Below are positions 48,313 through 60,930 of a DNA stretch of 64,000 nucleotides, piece after piece (the first letter of the stretch is position 1; the number at the start of each line of letters is the position of its first letter). The stretch comes from Parapristionchus giblindavisi (taxonomy: Eukaryota; Nematoda; Chromadorea; Rhabditida; Diplogasteridae). The stretch covers positions 3,066,001-3,130,000 of the forward strand of contig CALSFV010000001.1 of assembly GCA_943737045.1 (NCBI GenBank). Direction: 5' to 3'. Under the pieces are notes generated by a model, which was given only the letters and a program-made list of their open reading frames with translations, had not been told where the DNA came from and made no database searches. The position numbers were made by a program, and so were the translations under genes.

Positions 48313-51300
48313 TTAAATAGGCACGAATGCATAACAAGTCACGCCTTCCTTCTTCCGTTGACAGAATGTCTGTGTGTGGGCGACATATGAGAATTCTCCC
48401 GTACCACACACAACATCGACCAGACGACCGAGAGCTGTCTGGGCTGCACGTTGAATGGCTCGCTTTGATTCGGACGAATCGGTCGTGATATTCTGAATAG
48501 CGTGAGTACACGAAACGAGCATATTAAGCGCTCTTGCTAAACATAAAGTGACTGAAACACTGATTCACCAGTTTAGATTGGAGACTGTACTCTGTTCTAA
48601 TTTGTGGTATAATGATATCTCTACTGTGTCATTAGCTACCGTACTAATTATAGCACTACATCACTGTTACTTATCCTACTCTACCATTACAGTAGTCACT
48701 ACCGTACCTCTAGTATGATATCTCCCAATTCGGGACTACTGCACGATGGATCGACTGCACGATTGCGAGTGCCATGAGCGGCCAGTCGACGACGTCTGAA
48801 AATCGATATTTTCATGACGAAAATCGATCAATACAAATCGAACTGGTTACCTGTACTTGCATGGTCGATTGCATCCGAAGCAGCAGTCATTATGAGCTGG
48901 AGTCCGTGGAACATAAGGAGCAGGGTTTCCACCACAACCTCCTGCAAGCATGGAAATATCTAGCAATCGTATATACTGATATTGTCATTATTATGCGATA
49001 TGTATATCTATGTTTTAGTCATAGAATTGGTGCTTCCATACCAAGAATAATTGCCTTACCGGTAGGTGGTGTCTGTATACTGTTCGGTAGTGGATCTTCA
49101 GGATGATCAGTAGAGATTGGAATGGGGGATTGAGGTAGGTCAGGCATGAATGGAGATGGTATGGAATTGCCTCCATTGCCCCCTCCACATCCACCACCTC
49201 CTCCTCCACCTCCACAACGAGAACATGGTGGCTGCCAACGAGGTCCTAAATGGAAGATCAATCTTAGCTCGGTTTAATTAGATATAGTATACCTGAACAT
49301 GGACATGGTGGCTGTGGAAGTGAAGCGGGACACGGTAGTTTAGGTGGGCACATTGGTGGTAGAGAAATGGGAGGAAATTGGAAAGGACACGGCTGCAAAT
49401 TTGATTTCGGTAGAGTGTGTTAGAGTGTGTCACTACACAGCATGAAAAATCGAAACTAAATTTGAGGAAAAAGTGATTAGTGGAACCTAATTAGATAAAA
49501 TTTGATTAAGGACCCTAATTAGGAAAGTATAAAGTGTGCCCCCGTAATAATCTGGAACTCATTACTCGCGGAGCAAATTATTCAAAACGCGATTTTAAAA
49601 TTGCTTTGTGTTTTTATCGGTTTTTAATATTGTTGCAGTGTTATTTCTTTGTATTGAATGTTTCGTGGATAATATAAGATCATTCTAGAACGATCTTCGC
49701 TATCACAATTGGTTTCATCATTGTGTTTCGTTGACCAATTGTTGACTGTATTTCCTCGAATAAAGTCTTGTTCTTACCCTGTTCTTTATCAGTTATCCAA
49801 GAGGTTCGCAACCTTATTTTATCTCCTAATCATCTGTTAGGTGTTCTACTAGGGTACGGGTATTCCTATTGTGAATATAGCCACTATCGATTACATTATT
49901 AATGAATCATTTCAAGTCTCGTGAAGCTAGCGTATTCAGGTATATTATTTATTATCTACTGAAATCTCTCCTTTTATTTCTTTATCATGATCGGACGTAT
50001 TGAGTATTGAGTTTTTCTCGTTTTGATTGGCTTGTTTGATAAACGAAGGAATGTTTAGATTCACAAAATCATCAACTGAACAATCATGTCGTTGGTATAA
50101 GAAGTTTGTAACACTCGCGTCCCTTCGACAGTATTCCTCTCTATTCACATGGATTATATCTAAATCAGAGAAAGATCTTCTCATCTCATGGTGGAAAAAG
50201 ACAAGGTATTTATAATCATTATGACATTATCTATATTTTTTTAGGATGTATAACAATAAGTCACTATACCGCAACTGGGTAGTGTAATGCGTCGTTACAT
50301 TTACCTTTCTCGCCCACTCCCTTGCCTTTCCCTTGCGCACAGCCTTTCCACCAGCATGCCCATCTATGCCTCAAACCATCGCAGAGAATAACGTAGGCGG
50401 TATATGATAATACACTATATGTTGACACATAACTGGCCATTTGGAATATTCGGATATTGAAGCACAGCATTCCCCCCAGCGTGTCTACATGTATGAATAC
50501 GACCTGACTCCGTTTCTATACTGAGTGATAAGGATCAAAGATCATCTTTCAATATTCATATTGCAGACATACGCGCGAAGAGCCCAAGACACGTCTACTC
50601 TGCTCCCCCAACGAGAACTGTGAAGATGGAATGAAGATAAAATTAGACTCAAGACTCTCGATTTATATTATTGTTGTTGAAATCACCTTGTTGAATGTTG
50701 TTTTCTCGTATTTCCATGTCGTATTTATTGTTAAGTAATTTTATATCATGTTTTCGTCAATAATTGTACGAAAGAAATTATTAGGAAACGTTTCCTAATT
50801 CACAAAAAAAGAAACTTAATTTTAGTAAATTGAAGCTTAATTTAACTAAATTGAACCTTAATTTGATAAAAATTTGAACCTAATTATGGCACAAAATTGT
50901 CTAATTTTACTCAAATCTAGTTTCGATTTTTGTAAATTAGGTTCTAATTTTTCATGCTGTGTAGTACAGTAATTGAAATGAACTTACAGGCTTCGGAGCA
51001 CAGATGGGTATGGGTGTGGGAGGTGGACACGGTGGAGGTGGAGGTGGAGGAGGACATAGTGGAGGTGGGGGACAGAATGTCATCTGAGGACATGAAGGCT
51101 GTGGACACGGTCTGTAATGTGGTATTGTATGCACTGGTGTCTGAGAACAGACATATTTAAGATTTACAGCAACATAAAATTCTGTAGGAAGTATGCTGTA
51201 CAAATCAATTAAATTACAGCCTTGATTTTTTAAATAGAAAAAAATTTCGAGATCTGTTTGTGTATGAACAATGTTAAAGATGACAAACCTGGAACAACTT

Positions 51301-51401
51301 TGCGGTGGTGGTCGGTAACATTGTGAGACGGGACAGTTACATTGAGTGTAAACTAATGGAATAAGTAAGGAAATGGAAATGAGAGATAAGCCTGCCACCA
51401 T
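48313..51401 (-). CDS. Ground-like (Grl) domain secreted protein
   Basis: Grl proteins are nematode hedgehog-related secreted proteins, many linked to the cuticle. The start MVAGLSLISISLLIPLVYTQ at 51401 is a signal peptide, followed by CNCPVSQCYRPPPQSC. A Cys/Pro-rich region with long proline runs follows (CPPPPLCPPPPPPPPCPPPT near 51010-51060), then further exons (from 49392 down) with Gly and Cys runs. The C-terminal ground-like domain carries its signature: LNMLVSCTHAIQNITTDSSE, ALGRLVDVVCGTGEFSYVAH and FCQRKKEGVTCYAFVP, ending at 48313. The frame into the last exon needs donor GTACG|GTAG near 48711. The exon 1/2 junction (51161-51289) is unsettled because the intervening sequence is also open. 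The intron 49393-50987 contains a transposable element. Confidence 0.88.
49436..50961. mobile_element. Element with CACAGCATGAAAAAT ends flanked by TA, in Grl intron
   Basis: The inverted ends CACAGCATGAAAAAT (49436-49450) and ATTTTTCATGCTGTG (50947-50961) are flanked by TA on both sides, as for Tc1/mariner insertions. Subterminal segments also match in inverted orientation (AATCGAAACTA then ATTTGAG). It fills all but about 70 bases of its intron. Removing one TA copy leaves an ordinary short intron of about 67 bases. The interior (about 49600-50640) is not repeated. It contains an open minus-strand frame at 49945-50184 (starting MRRSFSDLDIIHVNREEYCR) and a GC-richer patch at 50265-50620. No DDE transposase motif found. 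Confidence 0.78.
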
Positions 51402-51782
51402 GGCAGATGAGGAGAAGAATAAAAAGGAGTGGAGGAGTGAGAGAGGCGGGCCTAACTTAAGTACGAATAAAGACTGTATGTACTCTCTTACTAGGAAGTA
51501 GAGGATACGTTGTAACCGGTTCATTGACCCTTTAAGGAGCGAATTGTCAGAGGTTGAGGAATTATGAGTATAACTAAAATCTAGTTAAATAGAAGAATTT
51601 ATTATTTACTATTGCGTATTACGAAATACTGTATTCCTTTATTTATTCTCTTGATTGAGTGTATTGGTAGGAGAACTATACATAAAATTCTCAAATTAAT
51701 TCTTGAATTGTTTATTTCCAAAGATTCTTGGGAAGTTTGCATGTTTCTTATGACTTGTGTTTGTTCAAAATTTATTAATTTT
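51402..51782. other. Gap between astacin and Grl genes
   Basis: AT-rich 381-base region on the same-strand boundary, with the Grl promoter and astacin 3' end. An open frame runs into the Grl start from upstream (to 51524) but has no coding support. Confidence 0.45.
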
Positions 51783-54700
51783 TTATCCTTGATATTTTGA
51801 TACACATAAATCACCCGATAGTGTATGACCCTCACAGCACCATGAACGTTTCCGTCGAATGTGGGATACTGTAATCGAAGGAGGTATTGATCGACTAAGA
51901 TATTATTGATTACCCAGCGAATCCTGGTCGATCGATCGCTTCGATAGTGTCATTCCCTCCTGACATACGTTGAAATTGCACAATTGCTTCTCTTCGGCCT
52001 CTCCTCTGCAAAACGTATTTTGTTAAAAGTAGTTGGTGTATTGATGAGTTGGATATACTTAGAGAGACATAGTGCATCGTATAATGCATTTTTCTTGTAG
52101 TATATCTAACTAATATCTACTTACGGACAACTTCCCTCCTGTCCGTTGCACGCTCTTGTACGGAGTTTTCGTCCGCACGCCCCGCATCGTTCCCCGCATT
52201 CGCTCCACTCCGACCACAGTGTCCACTCGTCTGTAGATCAATACACCGGTTAAAATCTCATTATGTATTTTTTTCGTTTTACGGTTAACAGGCCCTGGTT
52301 GCTCTTGCTCTATTGGAGGCTCTGGTGGTTGTGGTGGAGGTTCCGACGTCCATTCTGTCTCTCTCAACACGAAAACACTTTATTGATTGGAAGAATGTCC
52401 TACCGTACCTTGGTCGTTTGATCGGTTCGACGCCTCCTTGGATACGGTAGCGAAGTGTGAACTGAGAACTCTTCAATGGTTTCGCAATGACGACTAGAGT
52501 GTCAGATTCGGTTACACGTAATCCTCCTGAAAGATAAAAGATCAGCATGGTTGGGAAGGATTTTTTGTTTGCACCTTCTGGTTTACAACAGAGTCGTCCT
52601 CCAGCCAGTGATAGATCATCGTGCCATTTCAATTCAACGTATTCATTGCACGCAGGAGCACAAGTGAACCTACAATGGAATACATTTTCATTGTACTAAA
52701 AGGCACGGAGTATGGTTCATTCATGGCTTGCTTGATGAAAAATATATTACTCTTTTTCTCTCAGACAAGAGTATTACTCTTATTGTTAGAGTAAAGATCA
52801 GTAAGCATACCATACGTGTGTGAGCTCGAATTCAACGTGGAGATTGCGTGCGGGCTATAACGATATCGTTGATTTGTCAAAGATAAAAAGATCAAAGATT
52901 AATTCTTACCGATTTGACTCTCCAATAACATTTAGATGACCCAGAGAAAGAGATGTTTCTCCATTGTCCACTTGCGATCAGTTCCATTCCACATACTGTA
53001 GGTATTGATTTGAGATCAAAGATCACATCGCTAACTGACCTGACTCTTGTACTTTGTCGCAGAGAGTTCCTCCGAGTCCATGAGGGCACTTGCATTGGTT
53101 GCAGTTATTTGGATCGACGTAGCCTCCGTTCTGACACGCAAGAGGGCGGCAACTTTCTAGTGATAAGTTTAATTAATGACACGCATTATTGTAATAGGTT
53201 TTGTCGAATTGCAGACATACTTGAGCAATATAGCTTGTTGATGTGTTTGTAATCGAGGAATGATGGTTCAGATCGACTTCCAATTGTTGATCGATATAGA
53301 ACATCCGTTGGTTCGAGAGTGAAATCGGTACTCTTTTTTGCGTATGACTTGAAAGAAATACAGTTCTGTAGACGTGAAAATATCGGTCACTTACATTGGC
53401 CGCATAATGCATCACCGAAGCGTAATCGAAGGGAAGCGACTAGAACTCGTTCAATTAGTTTTAATTGGATAAAAAAGTTTGAAAAAGGAAAATTGTTGGC
53501 CAAACGGAATTTAGTCAAAAATCAGTTGATGATTTTTCTATGTATACCTGTGTATCAGCATCTTGTATTGATCTCTTAACAAATTGTCCTTGAGTACCCT
53601 GTTGCATGTTCTGCGTGTTCACTCTACAAAACATAACATATGAATTAAATACTGCATTTTTGTTGAGTACCTCAAAAAACTGTCCCTATCGGGTCGTGAG
53701 TGTTCGTGCCAGAACCCGAGTGCATGTCCCATCTCGTGAGCGATGATTCCCATCTGAGAATGACCAGAGAGACTACAGTAAGACAATATAACAAAGAATA
53801 CTTTACTCACAATTAGATGTTTGATGTCATGGAGTCTCAACAACGAAGAAAACTCGATCGTTATGATTTATCATAAATGAGATGTGATTTACCTGTTCGC
53901 ATCCATATCCGATCGATACGAGTTGAGCACCTCCGAGACGACCAAGAGCAGACATACATCTGACGATCGTAATTAGTAATATCGATAACTACAGTAATCC
54001 GAACCCATCGCCTCTGGCAAAAACGATATGATCTCCAGTTGTGGATGTTTGTTCACGGAATCGTAGACATGTGTTGTCCTCGAATGCTTTGAGTACTTGG
54101 GATATACGTGCTCGCCATTCGACTGTAAGATCCATTATTATTTGTTGCCGAAATTGATCTTTGAACTCCGACCATCATCATCTGCATATCTATAGTTGAT
54201 GGTGGTAGCCCATCGCTGAGCCGCTCTAGCTACGAGCATACGTCGCCTACGGTTAGACGCGATTCGATTCGCTTGAGCTACCGTTAGAATCATATCGATC
54301 TGTAAATGGCTCATAACTGCGTGTATTCTGCTATGTTTACCCTTCAAGAAATTTTCTCTGAAATTTAACTGATCGATAATGTTCTGTGATGTAGACTAAT
54401 TTTCGTCGCGATACCCAGTTTTTGTCTGCCGTCTCCGTTACTCTTGCAAACATTGCTTTCCGCTTATCTTTCGCAAAAATCGCATCAGGGGCAAATTGTC
54501 TTTTACACATAATTGTCTCATTGTACCAGACTTAGAAAGATCGTGCACTACACAATAGTTTCAAGTCTACTGACTCAAAGTCGTGATTAGAGTGCAGATC
54601 TACCTCAAACAGTGCACCAGCCACACGTCTATTCGGTCCCAACTCGGTTCCGGCGGGTCCATCAACCAGTGAGACCTTGTTCATGTCCTAGAAGTTTAAA

Positions 54701-55576
54701 AGGGTTAAATGAAGTAGTATAATTAGCACTTACGAAGTTGTCTCCACCTTGGGATTTGTAGAATTTATCGAGAACTTTGAGTACGTTGGAATAACTTTGT
54801 CCTGGTGCTCGGAAAACGTCACTGAATTGCTCGATCGATTGCACCACCTGATGATACAGTAGTCTTTCTAGAATTATGAGAGTATGGAACCTTTTTGAGA
54901 AGAGGAGAAGTGATAAGCTCTTGTATCATCTGAATTGCTTGTGGAATGATTGGTGGCAATTGGGGTGTAGGTGCAGGAGGAGGAGGTGGTGGTGCTTCTT
55001 CCTCTTGTTGGAAGTCATAATCAGGTGGAGGTGGCCCTCTCTGAATGGATGGTTGCACGGTATGGTAGTACTCGTAATACTCTTATTGATAATCACTGAA
55101 TACTATTTTGCATGATGCCAAATCGAATAGTAAAAGTTTTGAACAAAACACGAACATCAAGCTCAAATATTATGATTGAACGACTCACAAAACGGCCTGG
55201 TCCTCTTCTCCAAGGAGGTGGAGGTCCGTCAAAGTCCCATGGGCGTCCACGAGGTCCTCCTCTTGCCCACGGTGGCCGATGATGGTGATGATGGTGATGA
55301 CGTTCCCCTGAATCATTGAACAGGTTACAATGGCCAAGTTGATACCAAAACTGTTGGTGGTAGAGTAAGCTAAAACACACACGGTGGTGGTCCGTCTCCG
55401 CCCCAGGGACCATCGAAGCCTCCTCTCGGTGGACCCCTACCGAATCCTCGTGGTCCCCATGGCCCCATAGGACCACCACCTCCTCGATGACCACCTGGAC
55501 CATCGGGGCCATAATCGTAGTCTGGTTGAGAAGAGATGAGTGTAAGGAGTGAGAGAAGCACGAAGATGAACAGCAT
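51783..55576 (-). CDS. Astacin metalloprotease with EGF, CUB and TSP1 domains
   Basis: Secreted zinc protease of the nematode NAS family, resembling the TSP1-bearing NAS-36/NAS-37 that act in moulting. The signal peptide [16 protein letters not shown] at 55576 is followed by a Gly/Pro/Arg-rich and His-rich region and a PPPPPP-containing propeptide. [14 protein letters not shown] marks the activation site and start of the mature enzyme. The zinc motif [12 protein letters not shown] is near 53710-53750 and the Met-turn SVMHY near 53410, so the active site is intact. Then come EGF ([20 protein letters not shown]), CUB ([18 protein letters not shown] to [13 protein letters not shown]) and TSP1 ([26 protein letters not shown]). 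The C-terminus is [10 protein letters not shown]...CVSKYQG, stop at 51783. About 17 exons; several junctions use non-ideal acceptors. Confidence 0.9.
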
Positions 55577-56077
55577 TGTCTGAGTAATGACGAGAACGGT
55601 AAAGACGTTGAAATGATGGTATACACATCATACAAATGGTCTAATGGAACAGAATAGTAAAGACCTACAAGAGGTATTTCACATTATATAGATCGTTTGG
55701 TAAAATAGTTAATAAAAAACATAATGGAGGAAGGCAATGGGAGTATGCGTTCGTTCTAACTTAACTCTAATTTGCGAGTTTGAAAGTGAGAGAAGACGTA
55801 TTCAATTGTTGGTTACTTTCATCTCTCTATCTCTATCTATCTCAATACTCTCTAGTGACACTGCTTACTCTATCTCTAACCATACGAAGAAATACTGCGA
55901 CTTTTGGCTGATCTGAACTCTAGATAAACTCTATTGTTCTCATTAATTGGTTCTTTGATCGAGTCATTTTTTCGTGAGAAGTGATGTGAGTTCATCATTC
56001 ATTTCGATCGTTCGCTCAGGTCGTGTGCGGTCTCTGAAGCTTTCTCAGGTTGGGATCTGTCTTTTTCATGGTCCATT
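55577..56077. promoter_or_regulatory. Divergent upstream region, astacin gene and small membrane protein gene
   Basis: 501 bases between divergent starts. It contains TCTATCTCTATC runs near 55830-55850 and an acceptor-like TTCGCTCAG near 56019. No specific promoter element identified. Confidence 0.4.
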
Positions 56078-56395
56078 ATGATTACGGTATTCTACAGTAT
56101 GATCCAATATGTGGTAGTCGGTCTTCTGATGCACGACATCTATCGTTTGTATGAATTACCTGATGCTAACGCCACTCGCTATGTTCCGCCTGCGTCTTCT
56201 TCGACAACTACGAGTGTTGCGGCTTCTAATGCCAAATCACCAAATTACAATAAGGTATGCAGTATCTGTTGTGTACGATTGTGAATTAACTGCGATGAAT
56301 CGCAAAACTCAATGTTCGCTATGAATCATCCACTACAATACGATTACGGTATTCTCATTGCTTGATTTCAGACTGAAGAGAAGAAGCAATTGTGA
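56078..56395 (+). CDS. Small single-pass membrane protein, unknown
   Basis: Two exons (56078-56254 and 56372-56395) encode about 66 residues. A hydrophobic helix (MITVFYSMIQYVVVGLLMHD) is followed by YRLYELPDANATRYVPP, a Ser/Thr/Ala linker and a charged end TEEKKQL. The splice keeps frame (GTATGC donor, TTTCAG acceptor). The start is the first ATG compatible with the open frame, though an acceptor upstream would allow a different leader. The size and layout are those of a small integral membrane protein. I recognise no family, and the gene could be an exon pair of something longer. Confidence 0.5.
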
Positions 56396-58453
56396 AGATA
56401 AGATATGACTCTTTGGTATTATCAATAAAGATAAAGATGTATTCATCGAGTTGTGTTTCTTCATCAGAGATCTTTATAGATTGAATGATGAAGAAGTGAG
56501 ATAATAGATCATGTAGAGTAGTTATCAGTATTTCTTTATTCCGTTGTTCAAACAATCTTTCCACTCATTTCGTCTCGGACAAAGTATATGTTGTGGTGTG
56601 GTTAGAATACAATCATATTTACACACATTGATCTCGAGATAGTGTCCATTATCCTATCGTTTATCATCCCTGCTAGCCTACATCTTCTCCATCTCCATTC
56701 ATTCGTCACTTATCTCATAGTAGTTGTCTCCGTCTTTCTCAACTCTTCATATCTCTCACTTCCTATCTACATCTTCTCCGTGTGTCTCGTATTTCTTCAC
56801 TCGTCTTGCTTCTCATTCTCTTGTCTCATTGATATAGGGTAGACATAATCTCAGGGGTCAACATTCCCCCTCATTTCGAATTTCAAACTATGCTCTGCTT
56901 GCTTCTGCATGAATTTTTTTCTTTATTCAATTTCTGAAACATGAAATCAAAAAGTTCCTTCCTTCTGAAGATGTCTTCTTATTCTCCCACTTATTTCATC
57001 TCGTTCGTTTTACTCCTTGAACCTCTTACTTTTACATTGTCTCTGATCGTTCTTCTGATTCTCTGTACTCTCTCATCGTTCAATGTTCTCTCCATCTCGT
57101 TAGTGATGAATGGAGATGGGATAACCATGTGTCGTGGGAGATTTGTCGTACTTTGTAGGGGAAGGTCGTTTGAAACGAAGTTGTTTGTGTTGGAGATGGC
57201 GCCAACTGTTGACCAATCCGGAGTTCACGAGAGGGGAACACTCCTGGTGAAGGAGAAGAAGAAGTAAGCTTCATTTTTTGCATCATTTAATTATTCATTG
57301 AGTTTTTACAAAAAAAGATTACACACTGAGATTGGGTGAACAATTATTATCAAAGATCAAAGATCAACATTTGTAGGCTACGCAAATTACATATAATAGT
57401 TGAGAGTGTGCGTGCATTGAAATTGTTGCACGCTTACTTTGATCTCTGTTTCGATGTGTACACACTCTTGATATATTGATAATGATAAGTGAAAGATTAT
57501 GGTTTATGACTAAATATCCAGTATATTATGCGAAGAATATGCAAATTAGAGACACTTGTAGTAAACATGATTACCTTTTGGTGAATAAACACACTGACTA
57601 CAATTGAGTCGAGCATTCAATGATATTGCAAAAGTTTGGACGATGAAATTCTCTGTAATGTCGACGAATAATTGTCTCTATTCTCTGGAGAAACGGAGAA
57701 AGTAAGTTGATTCATGTCCTTTAACATCTTTCCATTTCACTAACATTGCGCAACGCAAGTGATTTGGTGTGACTCCATTTGAGCTTCGATGATTCGTTTT
57801 TCTAGTGACCTTCTATCTGACTGGGTAGAGTCCTTCTCCATCGTGTTAGTGACACACTATCCAATAGCTTTATCGCTTTTCCTGCCCTTCTCACACCATC
57901 GCTAAACGCTCTGCACCGTACCCTCCATCTCTTCCTCTCCCTTTGTCTCTCCATCTCTCCCATACTCCCTACCACCTAGCGATAACACCCAGCACTGTTC
58001 TCACTCCCCTTTATTGTCTTTTCGTTATTGATTAATCAAAAGTGATCTGATCAACCGGGGTGTCGCTACACTAGATTTGTTCGGAGGGGATGATTGCATG
58101 CCGTAATGGCTTCCTATCAGTCGTTTCTTATCCGTATCAGTACTCATAAACATCAATTCGTGGCCTACTTATCACCAAATATATATCATAGTTTATGCCG
58201 TACGAGGCATTCAGCGCCATTTTAACGCCACCATACGTCCATGATGCAGGAAAAATGGTACGAATTGAATTTGGGTATTAGAGTGTGATCTTTGATCTTT
58301 GGTCTGTAAGAGTATAGTGTGGGTCCAGGAGTGTGCTTTGAGTGTGTCTTTTCGTTTAAAATTGTGTTGTTGCACTTTGGTTATTTTTGATGTTTGGTTG
58401 ATCAATGAGAAGTTATTCCATCATTGTGAAATTGATCTTTGATCTTTGTCAGT
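56396..58453. other. Two-kilobase region without a supported gene
   Basis: Contains a strongly pyrimidine-rich stretch (about 56640-57080, and again 57850-58010) with TCTC runs, a GATCAAA repeat near 57353-57366, and GATCTTT near 58289 and 58435. Open frames at 56941-57267 and nearby have repetitive T-rich composition and no family match. It probably holds the promoter and leader of the transporter gene. Confidence 0.5.
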
Positions 58454-60930
58454 ATGGGTGAGAGTGGACCACACACGGACTCGGCAGAGATTGTAACCGT
58501 GTCTAGTGATGATTCTTCTGTATCCAAGAAGAAGGTAGGCACTTGATCTTTGATCTTTATGATTCGAACGATCTTTGATCTTTATAATTTGTTGTGATCT
58601 TTGAATTTTTCAGTTATTCATCAGTCTCTTTTTCGTCTTCGCAGTAGCCGTCGCGTGGGTTTCTGCTACCCAATTTAGTAAATATGCAGTGAACATAAGT
58701 GAGTTAACTCAATTGAATTTTATTGATCTACTGTTGTCAGTTGGTTGGTTGATTTGTATACTGTAACTTAATGAACTGATTTGTATACAATATCTACATT
58801 CCACCAGAGTATTCGTACTCTTCCAAAACCATGGAAAAAAATCGATACATCCTGAGCTAACAAGGATCATTGAAACGTATATTTGTTACAGTATTCCCTT
58901 CATACGTCTTCCATTTAAGACCCGGAGGAGTTCAACGCGACCTACTTCATGTTATGGTTCAATACTGCATGGATGATGGCGTGTTATCCACTCTTTCTCA
59001 TCTACAATAGTATCAAAGGAAATGGATTTAGTCGATCCTACAAGTAATTGGTTTAGACCCAGTTACGAAAAAGGTTCCCTGAATCTCCGTACAGGACCAC
59101 CCATCAAAAATTTGAAACAAAGGGTTGGTATTTCAGTTCCCAGGAGGATTACAATACAGACTGCTTTTTGTTTTTTTTCTTTATTTTTTCTTCGATTTTC
59201 CTCTAACATTTCCTAAATTCTTATAATATCATTCTATTGATTCATGATTTGTATACAAAATGGACTAAGTTGACATTTCAGATCAGCCGTTACTGTATTC
59301 GGTGGTACATATCTCAGAGGATTCTTTCGTGTTCTACTCTTCCTCGTCCTATGGTCCTTGGCCAACTACACTTATCTCAAGTGAGTTCATCTTTGATCTT
59401 TGTCTGAGTTGATCTTTGATCTTTACCTATTTTGATCTTTGATCTTTGACAGAGCACTCGGTTTCGTTTCTGCCTCCGTTGCCACTTCGATTTCTTCATG
59501 TAATACAGCCATCGTTTGGCTCCTTGCTTTGTTCCTTCTCGGGGATAAGTTCTCACCACCTAAAGTTGGTATTTGATCTTTGATCTACCCAAAGTAGATT
59601 TTAAGGATGAATATTTCAGTTGCTAGCAGTCGTACTCGCCATTGGTGGAGTGGTTCTGATCTCACTTGATGGAGAAGTCAGTGATCTTTGATCTTTGGAG
59701 TAGTTAAAGATCAAAGATCATATATTTCAGTTGAAATCTCAATGGGAAGGTATCGTACTCGTACTTGTGTCAGCCCTCTTCACTGCACTCTATAAGGTCC
59801 TATTCAAGAAGGTCCTCGGAGATGCTACTTTGCCACAGGTATACTGTAGATTTGCCTTGTTCTGGATACACTGTAGCTCTTTGCTTTTTGTAGATTTCGG
59901 TATACTGTATCCGTGTTTCTTGTAAAATCATAAATTAATATTATTATTATTATTATATTATTATACTGTAGCCGTGTGCATTGTGTTGATCTTGGGCACA
60001 CTGTAGCATGAGTATAATACCGTATTGGAAGTCTAATCGATAATTTAAAGATGATTGATTAATATGATCTCTGATTGAGGTGTCCCTGTTCATGTCATGT
60101 CTCGGTCTTCTCAATGTACTACTCAATGGCATACCCACATTGATTCTTCTTCTAACTGGAGTTGAATGGATGAACATTACAACTGTTCCATGGGTACCAT
60201 TGGTTGGATCATCTGCACTTGGATTGTGTATGTTTATATTCTTTGAAAAGATTTCGTTTTCCAATGTTTACATCTAGTATTTGAACCATAACTTCTCTTG
60301 CGTAATACAGGTGAAAAAGTGTTTCATAGTGTATTCATTTTGACGAATTTTTCTCTTTTCGTTGATCGAACAATAGGATGCAACAGTAGTATAACAGTAT
60401 TGTCTATAATATATTCATTGCGTTTGCCTTATTTTCTATATTTTTTATTGTATGTTATTATTAATTTTAATATTTTGATACTATTAATCTCTTTTCAGTA
60501 TTTAACTTCCTCATCAACTTCGGTATCGCTCTTCTTCATCCTCTCGTTATCTCTGTTGGAATGCTCGTTGGTCTACCACTCAATACAGGTAACATTATCG
60601 TGATCAAGTAGTTACAGTATACAGGATACTATTGATTGATTATCGTATACATAATATTAGTGATACAGTATTACCGTGTCATAAATAGCATTGCTAGCAT
60701 GTGCACGTTGTTAGTGTTACAGTAAGATGCAAGTTTCTGTATCACCGATAATATTGATTGACATATGGCTTATAATGATTTATCCTTTTTCAGTTGTGGA
60801 TATCATCTTCTCAGGTGTTCAACCTACCGTATTCTTCATATCAGGATCAGCCTGTATCATCCTCTCATTCCTTCTCGTTGTTTTCCCTTACAGTCTCGTC
60901 CCAGTCTGTAAGAAGTTCGGATTCGCCTAA
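58454..60930 (+). CDS. SLC35F3/F4-like multi-pass transporter
   Basis: Member of the drug/metabolite transporter superfamily related to human SLC35F3 (reported thiamine transport) and SLC35F4. The start MGESGPHTDSAEIVTVSSDD follows a TTGTCAG acceptor. About ten membrane helices follow. Those easily seen are LFISLFFVFAVAVAWVSA, YFMLWFNTAWMMACYPLFLI, VLLFLVLWSLANYTYLKALG, IVWLLALFLLGDKF, LLAVVLAIGGVVLISLDGE, GIVLVLVSALFTALYKVLFK, LFMSCLGLLNVLLNGIPTLI, LLFNFLINFGIALLHPLVIS and the last before KKFGFA-stop. The blocks LANYTYLKAL, ALYKVLFKKVLG and NFGIA.L.P..IS match SLC35F3. Exons are short and the introns rich in GATCTTT repeats. Substrate in nematodes unknown. Confidence 0.9.
59938..59963. repeat. 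ATT trinucleotide repeat
   Basis: Simple tandem ATT/TAT run in an SLC35F-like gene intron. A similar ATT run lies at about 32446-32466 in mdt-27. Confidence 0.8.

Noticed and set aside
50952..51524. A single 190-codon open frame covering the Grl start and second exon
   Set aside because: The N-terminal part precedes a good signal-peptide ATG, and the middle part (about 51165-51285) reads like translated intron. I kept the start at 51401 and note that the exon 1/2 junction is unsettled.
56941..57267. A 108-codon plus-strand frame upstream of the transporter gene
   Set aside because: Low-complexity T-rich sequence with no recognisable domain; the opposite strand is equally open.
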